DNA of 64,000 nucleotides from Ottelia alismoides (lineage: Eukaryota > Streptophyta > Magnoliopsida > Alismatales > Hydrocharitaceae): NCBI GenBank assembly GCA_037367405.1, contig JAZKJV010005768.1:482433-546432 (forward strand), read 5' to 3'. Of the stretch, positions 1-10,530 are shown one piece after another; within the stretch, counting starts at the first letter, position 1; every line of letters starts with the position of its first letter. The notes below the pieces were generated by a model. That model had not been told where the DNA came from and did not search any database. It worked only from the letters and a program-made list of their open reading frames with translations. Position numbers and translations under genes: made by a program.

Positions 1-423
1 ACTTGCAATGTTTCAAGAAGAATAATGAGATATAAGACTTGCAGTGCATATATTTAAAGAAAACTTGGACTTCAAAAGAGAGATCTTACCAAATAAAAAA
101 TGCTTTCAAGTTCAACTTAAATCAAATCAAATGCAAGAGAGCTTACAAAATGAGAGTTTTTTCTTTCCAATTCAAATTAAAAAAAACTGACTAATGTAAC
201 AAAATGCAAATCATGCAAGGAAGAAAAGAAATGCTTCTTTACTAAGATTCGGAATGAAGACGATGACGACGATGACGTGTGAAGACGAAGGCGCGTGGGC
301 TGATCGCACGCATGGATTGCACGAGGAAGATGTGTGGGCTGATCACGCGTTGGCTGGAGTTGGTGGCGGTGTCGAGGAAGAGGAGGCCACGAGCTGGAGT
401 TGAAGGATCTTGGGGGACTCCTC

Positions 424-431
424 CTTTTATA
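424..431 (-). promoter_or_regulatory. TATA box in Gypsy-B LTR
   Basis: On the minus strand this reads TATAAAAG, followed by GAGGAG, a good plant TATA box in the U3 part of the LTR. The matching site in the right copy (26008-26015) reads TATAGAAG, so the copy that would drive transcription of the element is mutated. The promoter role is inferred from position and motif only. Confidence 0.5.
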
Positions 432-929
432 CATGTTATATGCATCCTTTGGCCTTTGAAGGATCTTCATCTCATGCACATAAAGATAAAAGAAATAAAA
501 ACATTCATGCATAGGGAGTAAATAATGCATGGTCAAGAGAGAGAAATAAAGAGGCATTCATGCATTGTATATTACATGGGAAGGGTTGTGTGTTGGGGGT
601 TTCATGCATGGGGAAGGGAGAGACCATTTATGAGATGCATGGATTGGAAAATTTTTACAACATATCCTTCTCTTTTCTTTCCAAGATAAATTGTTAAGGA
701 AATGTGTAAACCAAATTGGATAGATAAATGTGTATGGTTTGAAAGTGATGTTTTATTTAATGACCATGCAATTTTTGTTTGGATACATAAAGTATTTAAT
801 GATTAATTGAATGATTGAAATGTGATATTAATTACTTGTACTTTTTAGAGGTTGTTTTCCCATTGTATTTGTAGAATAAATAATATTTGGATTAAGTGGT
901 ATTGAGGTGTATGTGTCAGATATTAATGG

Positions 930-934
930 GTTTC
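930..934. repeat. Copia-1 target site duplication, left copy
   Basis: GTTTC here pairs with GATTC at 6147-6151, one mismatch. The uninterrupted right LTR of Gypsy-B reads GGGATTCATC at the equivalent place (26529-26538), so GATTC is the original target and the left copy has since mutated. Confidence 0.75.
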
Positions 935-1508
935 TGTTGAAAATATAATTTATAATTTGCTTAAGAAGTATTATTATTGAAATGAGGCCATATACAAATG
1001 GACCTACAATCCTCCAACCCATATGATGACAAGTGGGCCTATATACTCCACCAACATATGGAAAAGTTTAATAAAGATATGCACTTGGGAGAATATTCTA
1101 GAAAAGAGAGAGGTGGAGAAAATATCTAGATATTTCTCCACCTCCCACCAAAATATCTAGATATTCTACTTAGAGGAAGAGGAGTCTAGATCCCTCTTTC
1201 AAAATATCTCCACCCTCTTGTGGGCCTATAAATACCACCTAAGAGGTCTCCATTTGAAACACAACAACAAGAAGTCCTCTACCAACACAAGAGTCTCCCA
1301 AGTGTCATCATCCTTCAAAGTGTTTTAAGTCCCTCTTTCTTTGTTGTAAACAGTGTAAGTACTCTTCTTGTAAAGGTTCAAGTGTTGTATGCAAATTTAA
1401 GTTTTAATGAAAAGAAGTTCTTAAGTTTACATCTACCTTATGTATTGATTCATATTCTCTCCATATAATTTACCTCTTATACACCACCAATATTCTGCTG
1501 CTCCAACA
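935..1508 (+). repeat. Copia-1 5' LTR
   Basis: It begins TGTTGAAA and ends CTCCAACA, the canonical TG...CA ends. It matches 5572-6146 throughout. U3 holds two copies of a palindrome centred on ATATCTAGATAT (1120-1135 and 1152-1165). A TATA box lies at 1227-1234. Confidence 0.93.
1227..1234 (+). promoter_or_regulatory. TATA box of Copia-1 5' LTR
   Basis: TATAAATA is flanked by GGGCC and CCACC; the same box occurs in the 3' LTR at 5865-5872. Transcription would be expected to begin about 25-30 bases downstream, near the run ACACAACAACAAG. The start point is inferred. Confidence 0.65.
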
Positions 1509-1512
1509 AGTT

Positions 1513-1524
1513 TGGTATCAGAGC
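1513..1524 (+). other. Copia-1 primer binding site (initiator Met tRNA)
   Basis: TGGTATCAGAGC is the standard plant Copia primer binding site complementary to the 3' end of initiator methionine tRNA. It starts 4 bases after the LTR end. Confidence 0.93.
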
Positions 1525-1573
1525 CTATTCATCCTTATGCCCTTGTTGAAACTTTCTCTTCTTTTTCCACGCC

Positions 1574-2471
1574 ATGACATCCATCTCCAACATACCTTTA
1601 TTCAATTACTCGCAAAGCTACATTCCTATATTTGATAGAGAAAGTTATGATTATTGGAGTCTTCAAATGAAGACTCTCTTCATCTCACAAGACTTGTGGG
1701 ATCCTGTAAAAGAAGATTATGAGGAGGTTAAAGATGCAGATGCACCTGCTTCACCAAGTGAAGGAAAGAAGAAAGAGTTCAAGGAGAACAAGAAGAAAGA
1801 TGCAAAGGCCTTCTCTTCATCCAGGAAGGAGTAAGTAAATTTATTTTTCTTCGTATTTCTGGAGCAACTACTTGTAAAGAAGCATGGAAAATTTTAAAGA
1901 AAGAATTTCAAGGATCTGCTAAGGTAATTTCTATCAAACATCAATATTTATAGAGAGATTTTGACCATCTCTTGATAAAAAATATGGTGAAACTATCCAA
2001 GGTTGTTTTGAAGAGCTTCTATTATTATAAATCAAATTCGAAGTTATAGAGATATTATCACCGATAAAAAAGATGTTGAAAAGATTTTAACAAGTTTACC
2101 TGCTAAATTTGATCATGTTATTGCTGCTGTTGAAGAATCCAAATATTTATCTTATCTTTCTATATATGAATTAATGGGCTCACTTGAAGCGCATGATCAA
2201 AGAATTAGCAAGTTTACTACTCAACCCTTGGAACAAGCTTTTCAAACAGAAATAAACATATCCAAAGTTAAGAATGGAGATCATGACAAGCAGAGAAGGG
2301 GACAATATACAAGAACACAAGAGAATAATGAAAGATATGAATCCTACAAAGGTCAAGATAATGAAAGAGCAAAAGGAGGATACAATCAAAGAGCTCTAGG
2401 TATAAGAAATCTTCGTCTTATTGCATCATTTGCAAGAAAGATAATCATGAATCTAAGAATTGTAGATTCCG
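1574..2471 (+). pseudogene. Copia-1 gag remnant
   Basis: The frame opens at ATG 1574, about 50 bases after the primer site, with the Copia gag start pattern (PIFDRESYDYWSLQMK, then LFISQDLWDPV). It stops at 1834. The rest is scattered over other frames: a stretch with CKEAWKILKKEF near 1875-1905, an open frame from 2174, and a CX2CX4HX4C zinc knuckle encoded at 2422-2463 (CIIC...H...C), which sits in a frame different from both neighbours. At least three frameshifts plus stops make this non-functional. Gag would package the element RNA in virus-like particles. Confidence 0.85.
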
Positions 2472-2780
2472 ATGCTTAAGGTACAAAATTACAAATCATT
2501 CTCAGAGTCTAATTATATTGCAAAAGATGAGGATTCCAACCCATTACTTTATTCGTGCATGAATACTAAAGAAGTGTCTAAAGATATTTGGTATGTCGAT
2601 AGTGGTTGCAGTAATCACATGACAGGAAACAAAGATGCATTTGTTAGCCTTGAAAAAGGGCATAGTTCAGAAGTTAAGCTTGGAGACGGAAAACTGCAAA
2701 ATGTGAAAGGCAAAGGAGTTATTGCAGTACAAATAAAGAAAGTATTTCTAAACTCATTCATGATGTTCTCTATGTTCTAA
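2472..2780 (+). pseudogene. Copia-1 aspartic protease remnant
   Basis: An open frame of 102 codons contains WYVDSGCSNHMTG, the Copia aspartic protease active site (D-S-G) with its downstream SNHM signature, followed by the GDG/GKG segment typical of the family. The protease would cut the polyprotein. The frame ends at 2780, before the integrase zinc finger, which is reached only after a frameshift. The start codon at 2472 is not biologically meaningful because the domain belongs to a longer polyprotein. Confidence 0.85.
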
Positions 2781-3901
2781 GCTTAATTGAGAATCTTCTA
2801 AATGTTAATCAACTTATGAATAATGGCCATTCTCTAAAATTTGATAATAGAGTATGCAAAATCTTTGATAAAAAGAAGAAAGCTACTGATTGCAGACATT
2901 AAAATAGCTCCAAATAAAGTCTTTTAATTATCAATAAGAAAAAAGAAGGATATGCTCTAAAAGCTGTAAATGAAGATGATTCCTTATTATGGCATTTACA
3001 ATATGAACACTTAAATTTGAGAAGCCTCATTTTATTAAAGTAGAAGAACTTGGTTGTTGGCCTTCCGTTCATCAAGAAAGATGAAAACATATGTGAAGGT
3101 TGCATATATGACAAGATGCATAGATTGCCATTCACAAAGACATCATGAAGAGCAAAAGCTTCACTTGAGTTGATACACTCAGACGTATGTGGACCAACTC
3201 AAACTCCGTCTATCAATGGAGCCAGGTATTTTCTATTATTTGTTGATGATTATAGTAGAATGATGTGGGTTCACATCTTAAAAGAAAAGTCAGAAGTCCT
3301 TTCTACTTTTATCAAGTTTAAAGCTTTTGTTGAAAAACAAAGTAGAAGAAAAATAAAAGTCTTCCGATCAGATCGTGGAGGAGAATTTACATCTAAACAA
3401 TTTCAAGACTTCTGTATAACTGAAGGAATAAAGAAGGAGATAACAACAAGATATACTCCTCAACAAAATGGAGTAGCTGAAAGAAGAAATCGAAAAATCG
3501 TTGAAATGGCAAGAAGCATGCTGAAAGGTAAGGGTCTTCCTAACAAACTTTGGGCAGAGGCAGTAAATACTGCAGTTTATATATTGAATAGATATCCTAC
3601 CAAAGCAGTGTTGGATAGGACACCTTACGAAGCTTGGTATGAAAGGAATGCCAAGGTTAGTCATTTCAAAATCTTTGGCTCTGTTGCATATACTCATATT
3701 CCATCTCAAGTTAGACAAGAAAAGTTTGATGAAAAAGGAGAAAAATATATCTTCATTGGATATTGTGATGAATCTAAAGCTTACAGATTATATGAGCCTA
3801 AAGAAGGGAAATTAATTATATATAAAGATGTCATCTTTGATGAAACATCTTTATGGAAATGGGATGATTCTGCAGTACCACAAAAAGCAAGCTGCAACTG
3901 A
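2781..3901 (+). pseudogene. Copia-1 integrase remnant
   Basis: The N-terminal zinc-binding part is degraded (CEGC near 3094-3105, with stops around it). From 3170 a clean frame of 243 codons carries the catalytic core: LIHSDVCGP with the first Asp just at its start, FRSDRGGEF with the second, and PQQNGVAERRNRKIVE with the catalytic Glu. The GKxLPNKLWAEAVNTAVYILNR stretch and the FKIFGSVAY tail are Copia hallmarks (described here in pieces; residues about 115-175). Integrase inserts the cDNA into the chromosome. The frame shifts near 3890, so it is not joined to the reverse transcriptase. Confidence 0.9.
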
Positions 3902-4752
3902 AGAGGACATTCCAAATGATGAAGATATTTTTCCTTCAATTCAAAGACCAGCTGGACCAAATGTCTCTGACCCAGAACATCCACAACAAAAGGTACGGTC
4001 TCTTCAAGAAATTTATGCATCATCTTCTATTATTGCTTTATTTGCTTGTGAGCCTCAAAAATTTGAAGAAGCAGCTAAAGAAGAAGTGTGGATTCAAGAA
4101 ATAAATGAAGAGATTGCAGTCATTAATAAAAAATCACACTTGGGAGCTTGTAGATCGTCCTAAGGATAAAGATATCATTGGTCTTAAATGGATTTATAAA
4201 GTCAAATATAATGAAGATGGCTCCATTCACAAGTATAAAGCTCGATTGGTTGCTAAAGGCTATTCGCAACAGCCAGGTATTGATTATAATGAAACTTTTG
4301 CACATGTTGCACGTATGGAGACAATTAGAACCTTACTTGCACTTGCTGCTCAAAAGAAGTTACCAGTTTATCAGTTCGATGTTAAATCTGCATTTCTTAA
4401 TGGAGATCTTGAAGAAGAGATTTATGTTGAACAACCTCAAAGATATATCTCCAAAGATAATGAAGAAAAGATTTATCGTCTCCGCAAGGCCTTATATGGC
4501 TTAAAGCAAGTACCAAGAGCTTGGAATAATAAAATTGATGGATATTTTTGTGATAATAAATTTCTAAGAAGTCCTAATGAGCCATCTCTTTATGTAAAGA
4601 AAGAAGGTATGCAGAATTTCCTTATCGTATATTTTTATGTTGATGATCGTATATATACAAGCAATTACTTCAAGATGATTGAAAAATTCAAGGAAGCAAT
4701 GATGAAAGAATATGAACGGTCTTATGAGATACTTTCTTGGTATTCAAGATAA
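3902..4752 (+). pseudogene. Copia-1 reverse transcriptase remnant
   Basis: After a short linker in another frame (3828-4163) the main frame runs 4105-4752. It contains WELVDRP and LKWIYKVK, then ARLVAKGYSQQPGIDYNETF, the FDVKSAFLNGDLEEEIYVEQP segment (in two parts here) with the first catalytic Asp, and YVDD at 4636-4647, the catalytic pair. The usual Copia position YVDDIL/YVDDLI reads YVDDRI. A frameshift near 4740 separates it from RNase H. It would copy element RNA to cDNA. Confidence 0.92.
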
Positions 4753-5548
4753 ATAGAAAGAAGGTGAAATATTTATCTCTCAAGAAAAATATGTTTATGA
4801 TATTCTCAAGAAATTTTATATGTTAAATTGCAAGCCAGAAGCAACTCCTATGCCAGCCAATACAAAACTTTCTGCAAATGATGGAGCTCAAGAAGCCGAT
4901 GTCTCTCTTTATAGGAGTCTTGTAGGCTCCTTGTTATATTTAACTAATACAAGACCAGATATAGTATATGCAGTTACTGTCGTATCAAGATTTATGAGCA
5001 GGCTCAGTAAGCTTCACTATGCAGCCGCAAAAAGGATTCTTCGCTATGTTCAAGGTACCAAGAATTTTAGGATTAAATATACTTCAGAAGAAGATAATTC
5101 TCTCAAAGGCTACTCAGATAGTGATTGGGTTGGATACATAGATGATAGAAAAAGTGCATCCGATTATTTATTTTGCATGGGATCTAAAGTCATATCTTGG
5201 AGTTCTAAGAAGCAAAAGACAATAGCCCTTTCCTCTACTGAAGCTGAATATATTTCTGTTACAAGTGCAACATGTGAAGTTGTATGGCTGAGAAGACTTC
5301 TTCATGATATTCAAGAAGAAAATGTTCTTCCAATAATTATACTATGCGATAACATGTCATCCATTACTATAATGAAGAATCTAGTCTTTCATGGAAGAAC
5401 AAAATATATTGAACTTCGTCATCATTATGTTCGAGAGCTAGTGGAGAATGGCGACATCACGCTGGAGTCATCAACACAGAGGATCAACTTGCATATATTT
5501 TTACAAAGCCACTTCCAACAGAAAAGTTCTAATACTTCAGGAGGATAA
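4753..5548 (+). pseudogene. Copia-1 RNase H remnant
   Basis: A 242-codon frame from 4820 begins in the connection between reverse transcriptase and RNase H (YRSLVGSLLYLTNTRPDI) and continues with GYSDSDWVGYIDDRKS, WSSKKQKTIALSSTEAEYIS, and LCDNMSS, which supply the acidic RNase H residues. The usual C-terminal tail (ADIFTK...) is frame-shifted near 5480. It degrades the RNA strand during reverse transcription. Confidence 0.9.
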
Positions 5549-5558
5549 TGCAAATTAC

Positions 5559-5571
5559 AAATTAAAAGGGG
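5559..5571 (+). other. Copia-1 polypurine tract
   Basis: The purine-rich AAATTAAAAGGGGAG-like stretch ends directly at the 3' LTR, the expected place for plus-strand priming. The final base before the LTR match and the first LTR base (A instead of T) differ from the canonical end. Confidence 0.75.
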
Positions 5572-6146
5572 AGTTGAAAATATAATTTATAATTTGCTTA
5601 AGAAGTATTATTATTGCAGTGGGTCCATATACAAATGGACCGACAATCCTCCAGCCCATATGAAGACAAGTAGGCCTATATACTCCACCAACATATGGAA
5701 AAGTTTAATGAAGATATGCACTTGGGAGAATATTCTAGAAAAGAGAGAGGTGGAGAAAATATCTAGATATCTCTCCACCTCCCACCAAAATATCTAGATA
5801 TTTCTACTTAAAGGAAGAGGAGTCTAGATCTCTCTTCCAAAATATCTCCACCCTCTTAGGGGCCTATAAATACCACCCAAGAGGTCCCCATTTGAAACTT
5901 AACAACAAGAATTCCTCTACCAACACAAGAGTCTCTCAAGTGTCATCCTCCTTCCAAGTGTTCTAAGTCCCTCTTTCTTTGTTGTAAACATTGTAAGTCA
6001 TCTTCTTGTAAAGGTTCAAGTGTTGTATGCATGTTCAAGTTTTAATGAAAAGAAGTTCTTAAGTTTACATCTACGTTGTGTATTGATCCATATTCTCTCC
6101 CTATAATTTGCTTCTTATACACCATCAATATTCCGATGCTCCAATA
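5572..6146 (+). repeat. Copia-1 3' LTR
   Basis: It matches 935-1508 base for base with scattered substitutions. Its ends have decayed from TG...CA to AG...TA. The GATTC target copy follows at 6147-6151. Confidence 0.93.
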
Positions 6147-6198
6147 GATTCATCATGTAATTTGTATGATATTATACTAGCATAATATGTGATCATCA
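6147..6198 (-). repeat. Gypsy-B 3' LTR, U3 tip
   Basis: This continues the LTR interrupted at 934 and matches 26531-26582. Read on the minus strand it begins TGATGATCAC, the start of U3. Immediately inward lies the polypurine tract. Confidence 0.85.
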
Positions 6199-6215
6199 CA
6201 CCCCCATACTTAAAT
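6199..6215 (-). other. Gypsy-B polypurine tract
   Basis: On the minus strand this reads TTTAAGTATGGGGGTG directly before the U3 tip. It has the same TAAGTATrGGGGG form as the tracts of Gypsy-C and Gypsy-D, one of the best arguments that these elements share replication machinery. Confidence 0.8.
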
Positions 6216-6816
6216 CTTGCTAGTCTCGGAAAAGAATAGGATAAAATATAATGAGAAATAAGGGAAATAATCAAGAGGGACCGATTGAGGGTTTGCAGCA
6301 GACACACCCACAAAGTTTTGAATTTTCAGATCACAACCCACAAATACACAAACTTCAGTAGAGTTGACCCATGGATTAAAGATTTGTTCGAATTATCGAC
6401 TTGACTCGAGTTTGTAGTTTCAACAACCTCTCAGTTCCGAAAAAATTGAATTGGTTTCAAAAATTCGATCAAGTCAGATCATTCTAATCAACTGGTATTC
6501 TCTTTGACCTTGAGTGGATATAAACGGTGTTCGTGATGTTTTAGCTTTTGTGAGTTAAGAGAACGAGCTAACATAGCAATCTATCAAGGTATCGAATGAT
6601 TCCCTACACAAATAACCTTAGTCCTCACCTGAATTCAAGCATATTCTCTTTTCACCCAAGTATGTCAGTATAGAAAATAGGTCATAGTTTATTGGAGAAT
6701 GGGACTTATTTTTTGGGTTTTTTCGTAGACCGCTTTGGTCCGTTGCTCTCATTTTTTCCTTTTGCATAGCCTAACTCTGGGCCTCTTTGGGCCTCTTTTA
6801 AGAAATTAGGTAGCAT
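6216..6816 (-). other. Gypsy-B 3' UTR, first part
   Basis: About 600 bp of interior sequence between the polypurine tract and solo-1. No coding frame of interest is seen on either strand. It ends with AGCAT (6812-6816), the left target duplication of solo-1. Confidence 0.7.
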
Positions 6817-9800
6817 TGATGAATACCCATTCATCACTCTTTATTCTTCTATTTTAGCTACAAAAACCTTTGCAAATACATGTAAATATGTGTAAATACA
6901 AATAATTACCAAAAGCATGCATTGTGTAAAAAGATATAATTAGCATGTTTTTGTGCAAAAAAATAAAAGAATAAAAAGTAAAAAGAAAAAGAGGGAAATA
7001 TTTAGAATAAATATTGAGCAACCTAACCCAAGGGAGGGCTCAGCATGGGCCTGACCGCATAAAAGCCAAAGTAGAGGGAGATAGGAGCTCATGTGTACAT
7101 ACTTTTGTAAATAAATAAAATTATATTTTCCTCACCCAAAAATATGCTTGTATACATTTTGTATATATTTAGAAACTATTAAAAACAAAATAAAAATTCA
7201 AAATTCCAAAAATGCCCTTTCACCATGTACATAGACCATCATCCTTTATTTATTTAACCCTATAAATAAATGTATTTATTTTCAAAACTTTTCGTGAATA
7301 TTCTATGATATATTTTGTAAATAAAGCAAATAAAAAGAAACACAACAAAAATCAAATAAAAAGAACAAAAATTGAAAATACAAAAATACAGTGTATATAT
7401 ACTATGTATATAAATATATATAACTATTTATTCCACCCATGTATATAAGTGATAAAAATAAAATAAAAATATCCTTTTATTCCTCATTTTATTCTATAAA
7501 TAAATAAGATATAAAATAGGAATAAAATTGTATAAAAATAACAATAAAAAAATCAAAAATAAAAAGCCTACATAGTATATATATTCCTATATCATGTACA
7601 TACATTATTCTTATTTCCAAAAATTAATTAAAAATCACCAAAAAATAGAAAAAAATAAAAGAAAAATATTTCATGTTTTAAGTTTTTCTTAATTCGGCCA
7701 TTTTCTACCTTAAAATAAATAAACAAAGAAATCAATAATTGGCAGCTCCTGATTGGTCCACGGGGGATTGTTGACCCCGGTCAACTCCCCCGCGGACTCT
7801 TTCCTTTTGGGGAGACCCGCGCCCGACCCGACTTCGCCGATTTCTCCACGCGTCTCCAGCCTGTCGCCTCCGCAAACCCCGTGCCCGGATCCTTCGCCAA
7901 TCATCCGACATCCTCGCCAGATCCTTCGCCGAAGGATCCACGCTTTCCATAGCCGTCTCCACCCAACCCTAATAAGCCCTGCCTCCATATATATCTCGAC
8001 CTCCGCCGCCTCTGCGCCTTATCTTTGGACCTTCTCCTTCTTCCCAGTGACCTCCAGAAGCACCGCGAGAGTGACAGCAAGCGATCGCCCCTGTTGCAGC
8101 GAGGCGAGGAGGCGAATCCACTGATCCGGCGTTCTTCGCCGCCGTTGCTCCGCCACCAGCGTGAGCACCGAGCCTCGGGCCGAGACGACCCTTGAGGCTA
8201 CGACCAGGAGCACCACCTGCTCTTCCCCAGTCTCTCCGACCACCCAGGTAGATCACTTAGGCCGTAGATTAGCGTAGGTTTCGATTTTTAGCTTACTGGT
8301 AGCGTAGCTCCGCCGCTGTCGCCAGCCACCTCCGATCTCCCATCTGCCATTCCGACCCGACCATCATCTTCGTCAGACCTCTCCGCATCTTCTTCACCCA
8401 TTCACCCAACCCAGATCGCACAGGATCTGGGAATCGAGCTCCTCCGCCGACCACCTTCGCCGGAGCTCTCCATTCCGACGCACCATGCACCTTCACGCCG
8501 CCTAACCGGGTCGAGGCAATTTGCCCTCGACCCGTGAGTCTTCTGGTTCGCTTTTCAGGTCAAGACAAGGGTCATCTGAGACCCTTCGCCATCCAGCCAG
8601 GAGACCCGGCTCTGCCGCCTTCGCTCGAGCTCCTCGGAGCTCGGTGTGCTCGTCGGAGACCACCAGCAGACGCGGGAGCCTTCCGCGATTCTTCTCCGAC
8701 CTCCAGAAGGCTCTCCAGAGGACCCTAGCGCACGCACGAGCCCGGCGAATCTCGCCGGCGACCAGTTCTTCCAGGATTCTCCAGAACCGTCAGATCATCC
8801 TCCTCGCTCCAGATCTGATCTGAACCATTCATCTGCGGAGCACTGCCACCGTCCGATCATCCCGAGGGTCGATCTTGACCGCTCGCGCAGAGAGAGAGGC
8901 ACCAGCTAGCCTCAACCGTCAGATTCGCCACGCGTCCTCCTCTCAGCCGTCGATTCACCAAGAGTATCTCCACCATGCTTCGTCACCGTCAGATCTGCCA
9001 CGTGGAATACTTTCCACCGTTCGATCAGGCCAGCCCTTCCAGAGTTGAAGTCGCACCTGTCCTCCACCGTCCGATCAGCCACGTGGCGCACATCAGGCCG
9101 TCGATAATAATAAAAGGGGTAAATTCATCTTAGGCCCCTCTGTTTGTTTTATTTCATTTTAGTCCTGTAATTTTTAAATTCAGTTGTTTATTTTCTGGGA
9201 TATTTGCATTAAGGACCTCGTACTTACTTTATTTGCACTTATACCCCTGTCTACGTGGACCACGTGCTTCGTCACGTGAACTTTATTGGGTTATTTGCAA
9301 TATAAACCCTGTAGTTCTGGATGTTACGGATTGGATAAAAAGTTTTCTTTATTTGCATTTATGCCCCTGTGCGTGATTTAATTCCCCATGTGCGATATTT
9401 TTTGGGTTATTTGCAGATAAGCCCTTGGACTTTTGGTACTTGTTACCAATAAGCCCTTGGAACTTATTTTTCTTACATTTGGGTCCCTGAGTGCCCCAGA
9501 CACGCGCCTCGCGTGTGATTTCTTGGGAATTTTGCACCAGGACCCCCAGAACTTTGGGTATTTGCACTTTGGTCCCTGTGCACAGTGCCCCCCTTTATTT
9601 TTGAATAAAATATCAAATCACCTCCAAATTCGATGAAAATTAGACACATGGCTCCTGCCATGGTGTAGAATTTTTGTGAATTTTTGAGGACATTTTTGAT
9701 TTCATTTGCTATTTTTAAAAATTCAAAAACCCTTATTTTTACTATTGTTTAGAGTCATAAACCCCAAAAAAATATCAAAACCCTTTTAAAAATTCCATAA

Positions 9801-10525
9801 AAATTAGTTACTGTTTATTTTGTGTTCCTTGATTTTGTAGCCAATTTTGGCTATTTTTCATTGAGTAAAAACCCTAAAAACTTAAAAACACCTCAAAACT
9901 CCTAAAAATCATAATAAATAATTTAAAAACTCAAAAACAATAATTTTGGTGCTCAAATTTTCCTTGTTTTCTCTAGTATACAGGAAAATTACCTCCAGGT
10001 CCCTTTGAGATCCTTAGATATTTTGTCTTTGGGTTTTGGGTCTAGCTGGACAGTACCCCTTGCTTTTCGCACTGTTTGATTTTTAGGAAATAAAATAAAC
10101 ATCAGAAAAATCTCAAAAATTCACCAAAAACATAAAAAAATATAAAACACATAAAAATATTTTTGTCTGAATTTTTGCTTGCTTTTTAATGCATTAAATA
10201 AATTGTTCAAGTTAATTGTTTGTGTGCTTTTCCTGTTTTCTTTATATTCCAAAAATCCTAAAAAAAATATAAAAACCCTTAAAAACACTAAAAAATTCTC
10301 TCTCGGATTTCTGACTACATCGTAGGCCGCAAGGCCAATCTGTGCTCCTTGTGTTCGACCCTGGGTGCTATACCAGGTTAATCTCATAGCAGGACCGCTC
10401 TCTTTTGTGCTCGATTAGTTTTACATGTTCTGAGTGGTTGATTTTTCTTGATATACCCAGTCTGATTGATTGAGGTCGCAACGACCATTTCTTTACCTTT
10501 ACCTTAGTCAGTCGGGCGGATATCA
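6817..10525 (+). mobile_element. Solo-1: 3.7-kb solo LTR of the Gypsy-C type
   Basis: It starts TGATGAATACCC and ends GGATATCA. A perfect 5-bp duplication AGCAT flanks it at 6812-6816 and 10526-10530, which proves a single LTR left after recombination between the two LTRs of one element. It aligns along its whole length with the 5' LTR of Gypsy-C (30007-33710, 3704 bp) but is well diverged. From left to right it holds an AT-rich U3, a TATA-like ATATATAT at 7987-7994, a GC-rich block 7740-8800, an array of CCGTCNGATC/CACGTGG units about 8780-9110, an array of TTTGCA...CCCCTG units about 9130-9600, and an AT-rich end with two hairpins. The open frames at 7753-8909 lie in the GC-rich block and are not convincing genes. 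Confidence 0.95.
7987..7994 (+). promoter_or_regulatory. TATA-like box in solo-1
   Basis: ATATATAT stands at the upstream side of the GC-rich leader of the LTR, where Gypsy-C has GTATAAGA (about 31205-31212). The promoter role is inferred from this shared position. Confidence 0.35.
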
Positions 10526-10530
10526 AGCAT

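Larger units (their letters stand above)
1..934 (-). repeat. Gypsy-B 3' LTR, left part (cut by window start)
   Basis: This stretch aligns by eye with 25481-26534, the right-hand LTR of the same element, so about 370 bp of this LTR lie to the left of the window. The LTR is read on the minus strand. It is interrupted at 934/935 by Copia-1 and resumes at 6147. Relative to the right copy it lacks about 100 bp near position 400, and many scattered substitutions are visible, so the pair has diverged for some time. No host gene is seen here; the short open frames at 177-557 are by-products of the repeat. Confidence 0.85.
935..6146 (+). mobile_element. Copia-1, complete but defective Ty1/copia retrotransposon
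   Basis: Two direct LTRs (574 and 575 bp) enclose a primer binding site, gag, and pol domains in the order protease, integrase, reverse transcriptase, RNase H, which defines the Copia superfamily. The element is full length but every coding module is separated from the next by a frameshift or stop, so it cannot encode a working polyprotein. The two LTRs differ at several percent of positions by eye, so this insertion is clearly older than Copia-2. It lies in the 3' LTR of Gypsy-B and therefore post-dates it. I have not assigned it to a Copia lineage. Confidence 0.95.

Noticed and set aside
1513..1524. tRNA-like sequence
   Set aside because: It is only the complement of a tRNA 3' end, used as a primer site; no tRNA cloverleaf is present here or at the Asp-type sites.
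7753..8909. Cluster of frames in solo-1 as a host gene
   Set aside because: It coincides with the GC-rich block shared with other LTRs; frames overlap on both strands and share no motif.
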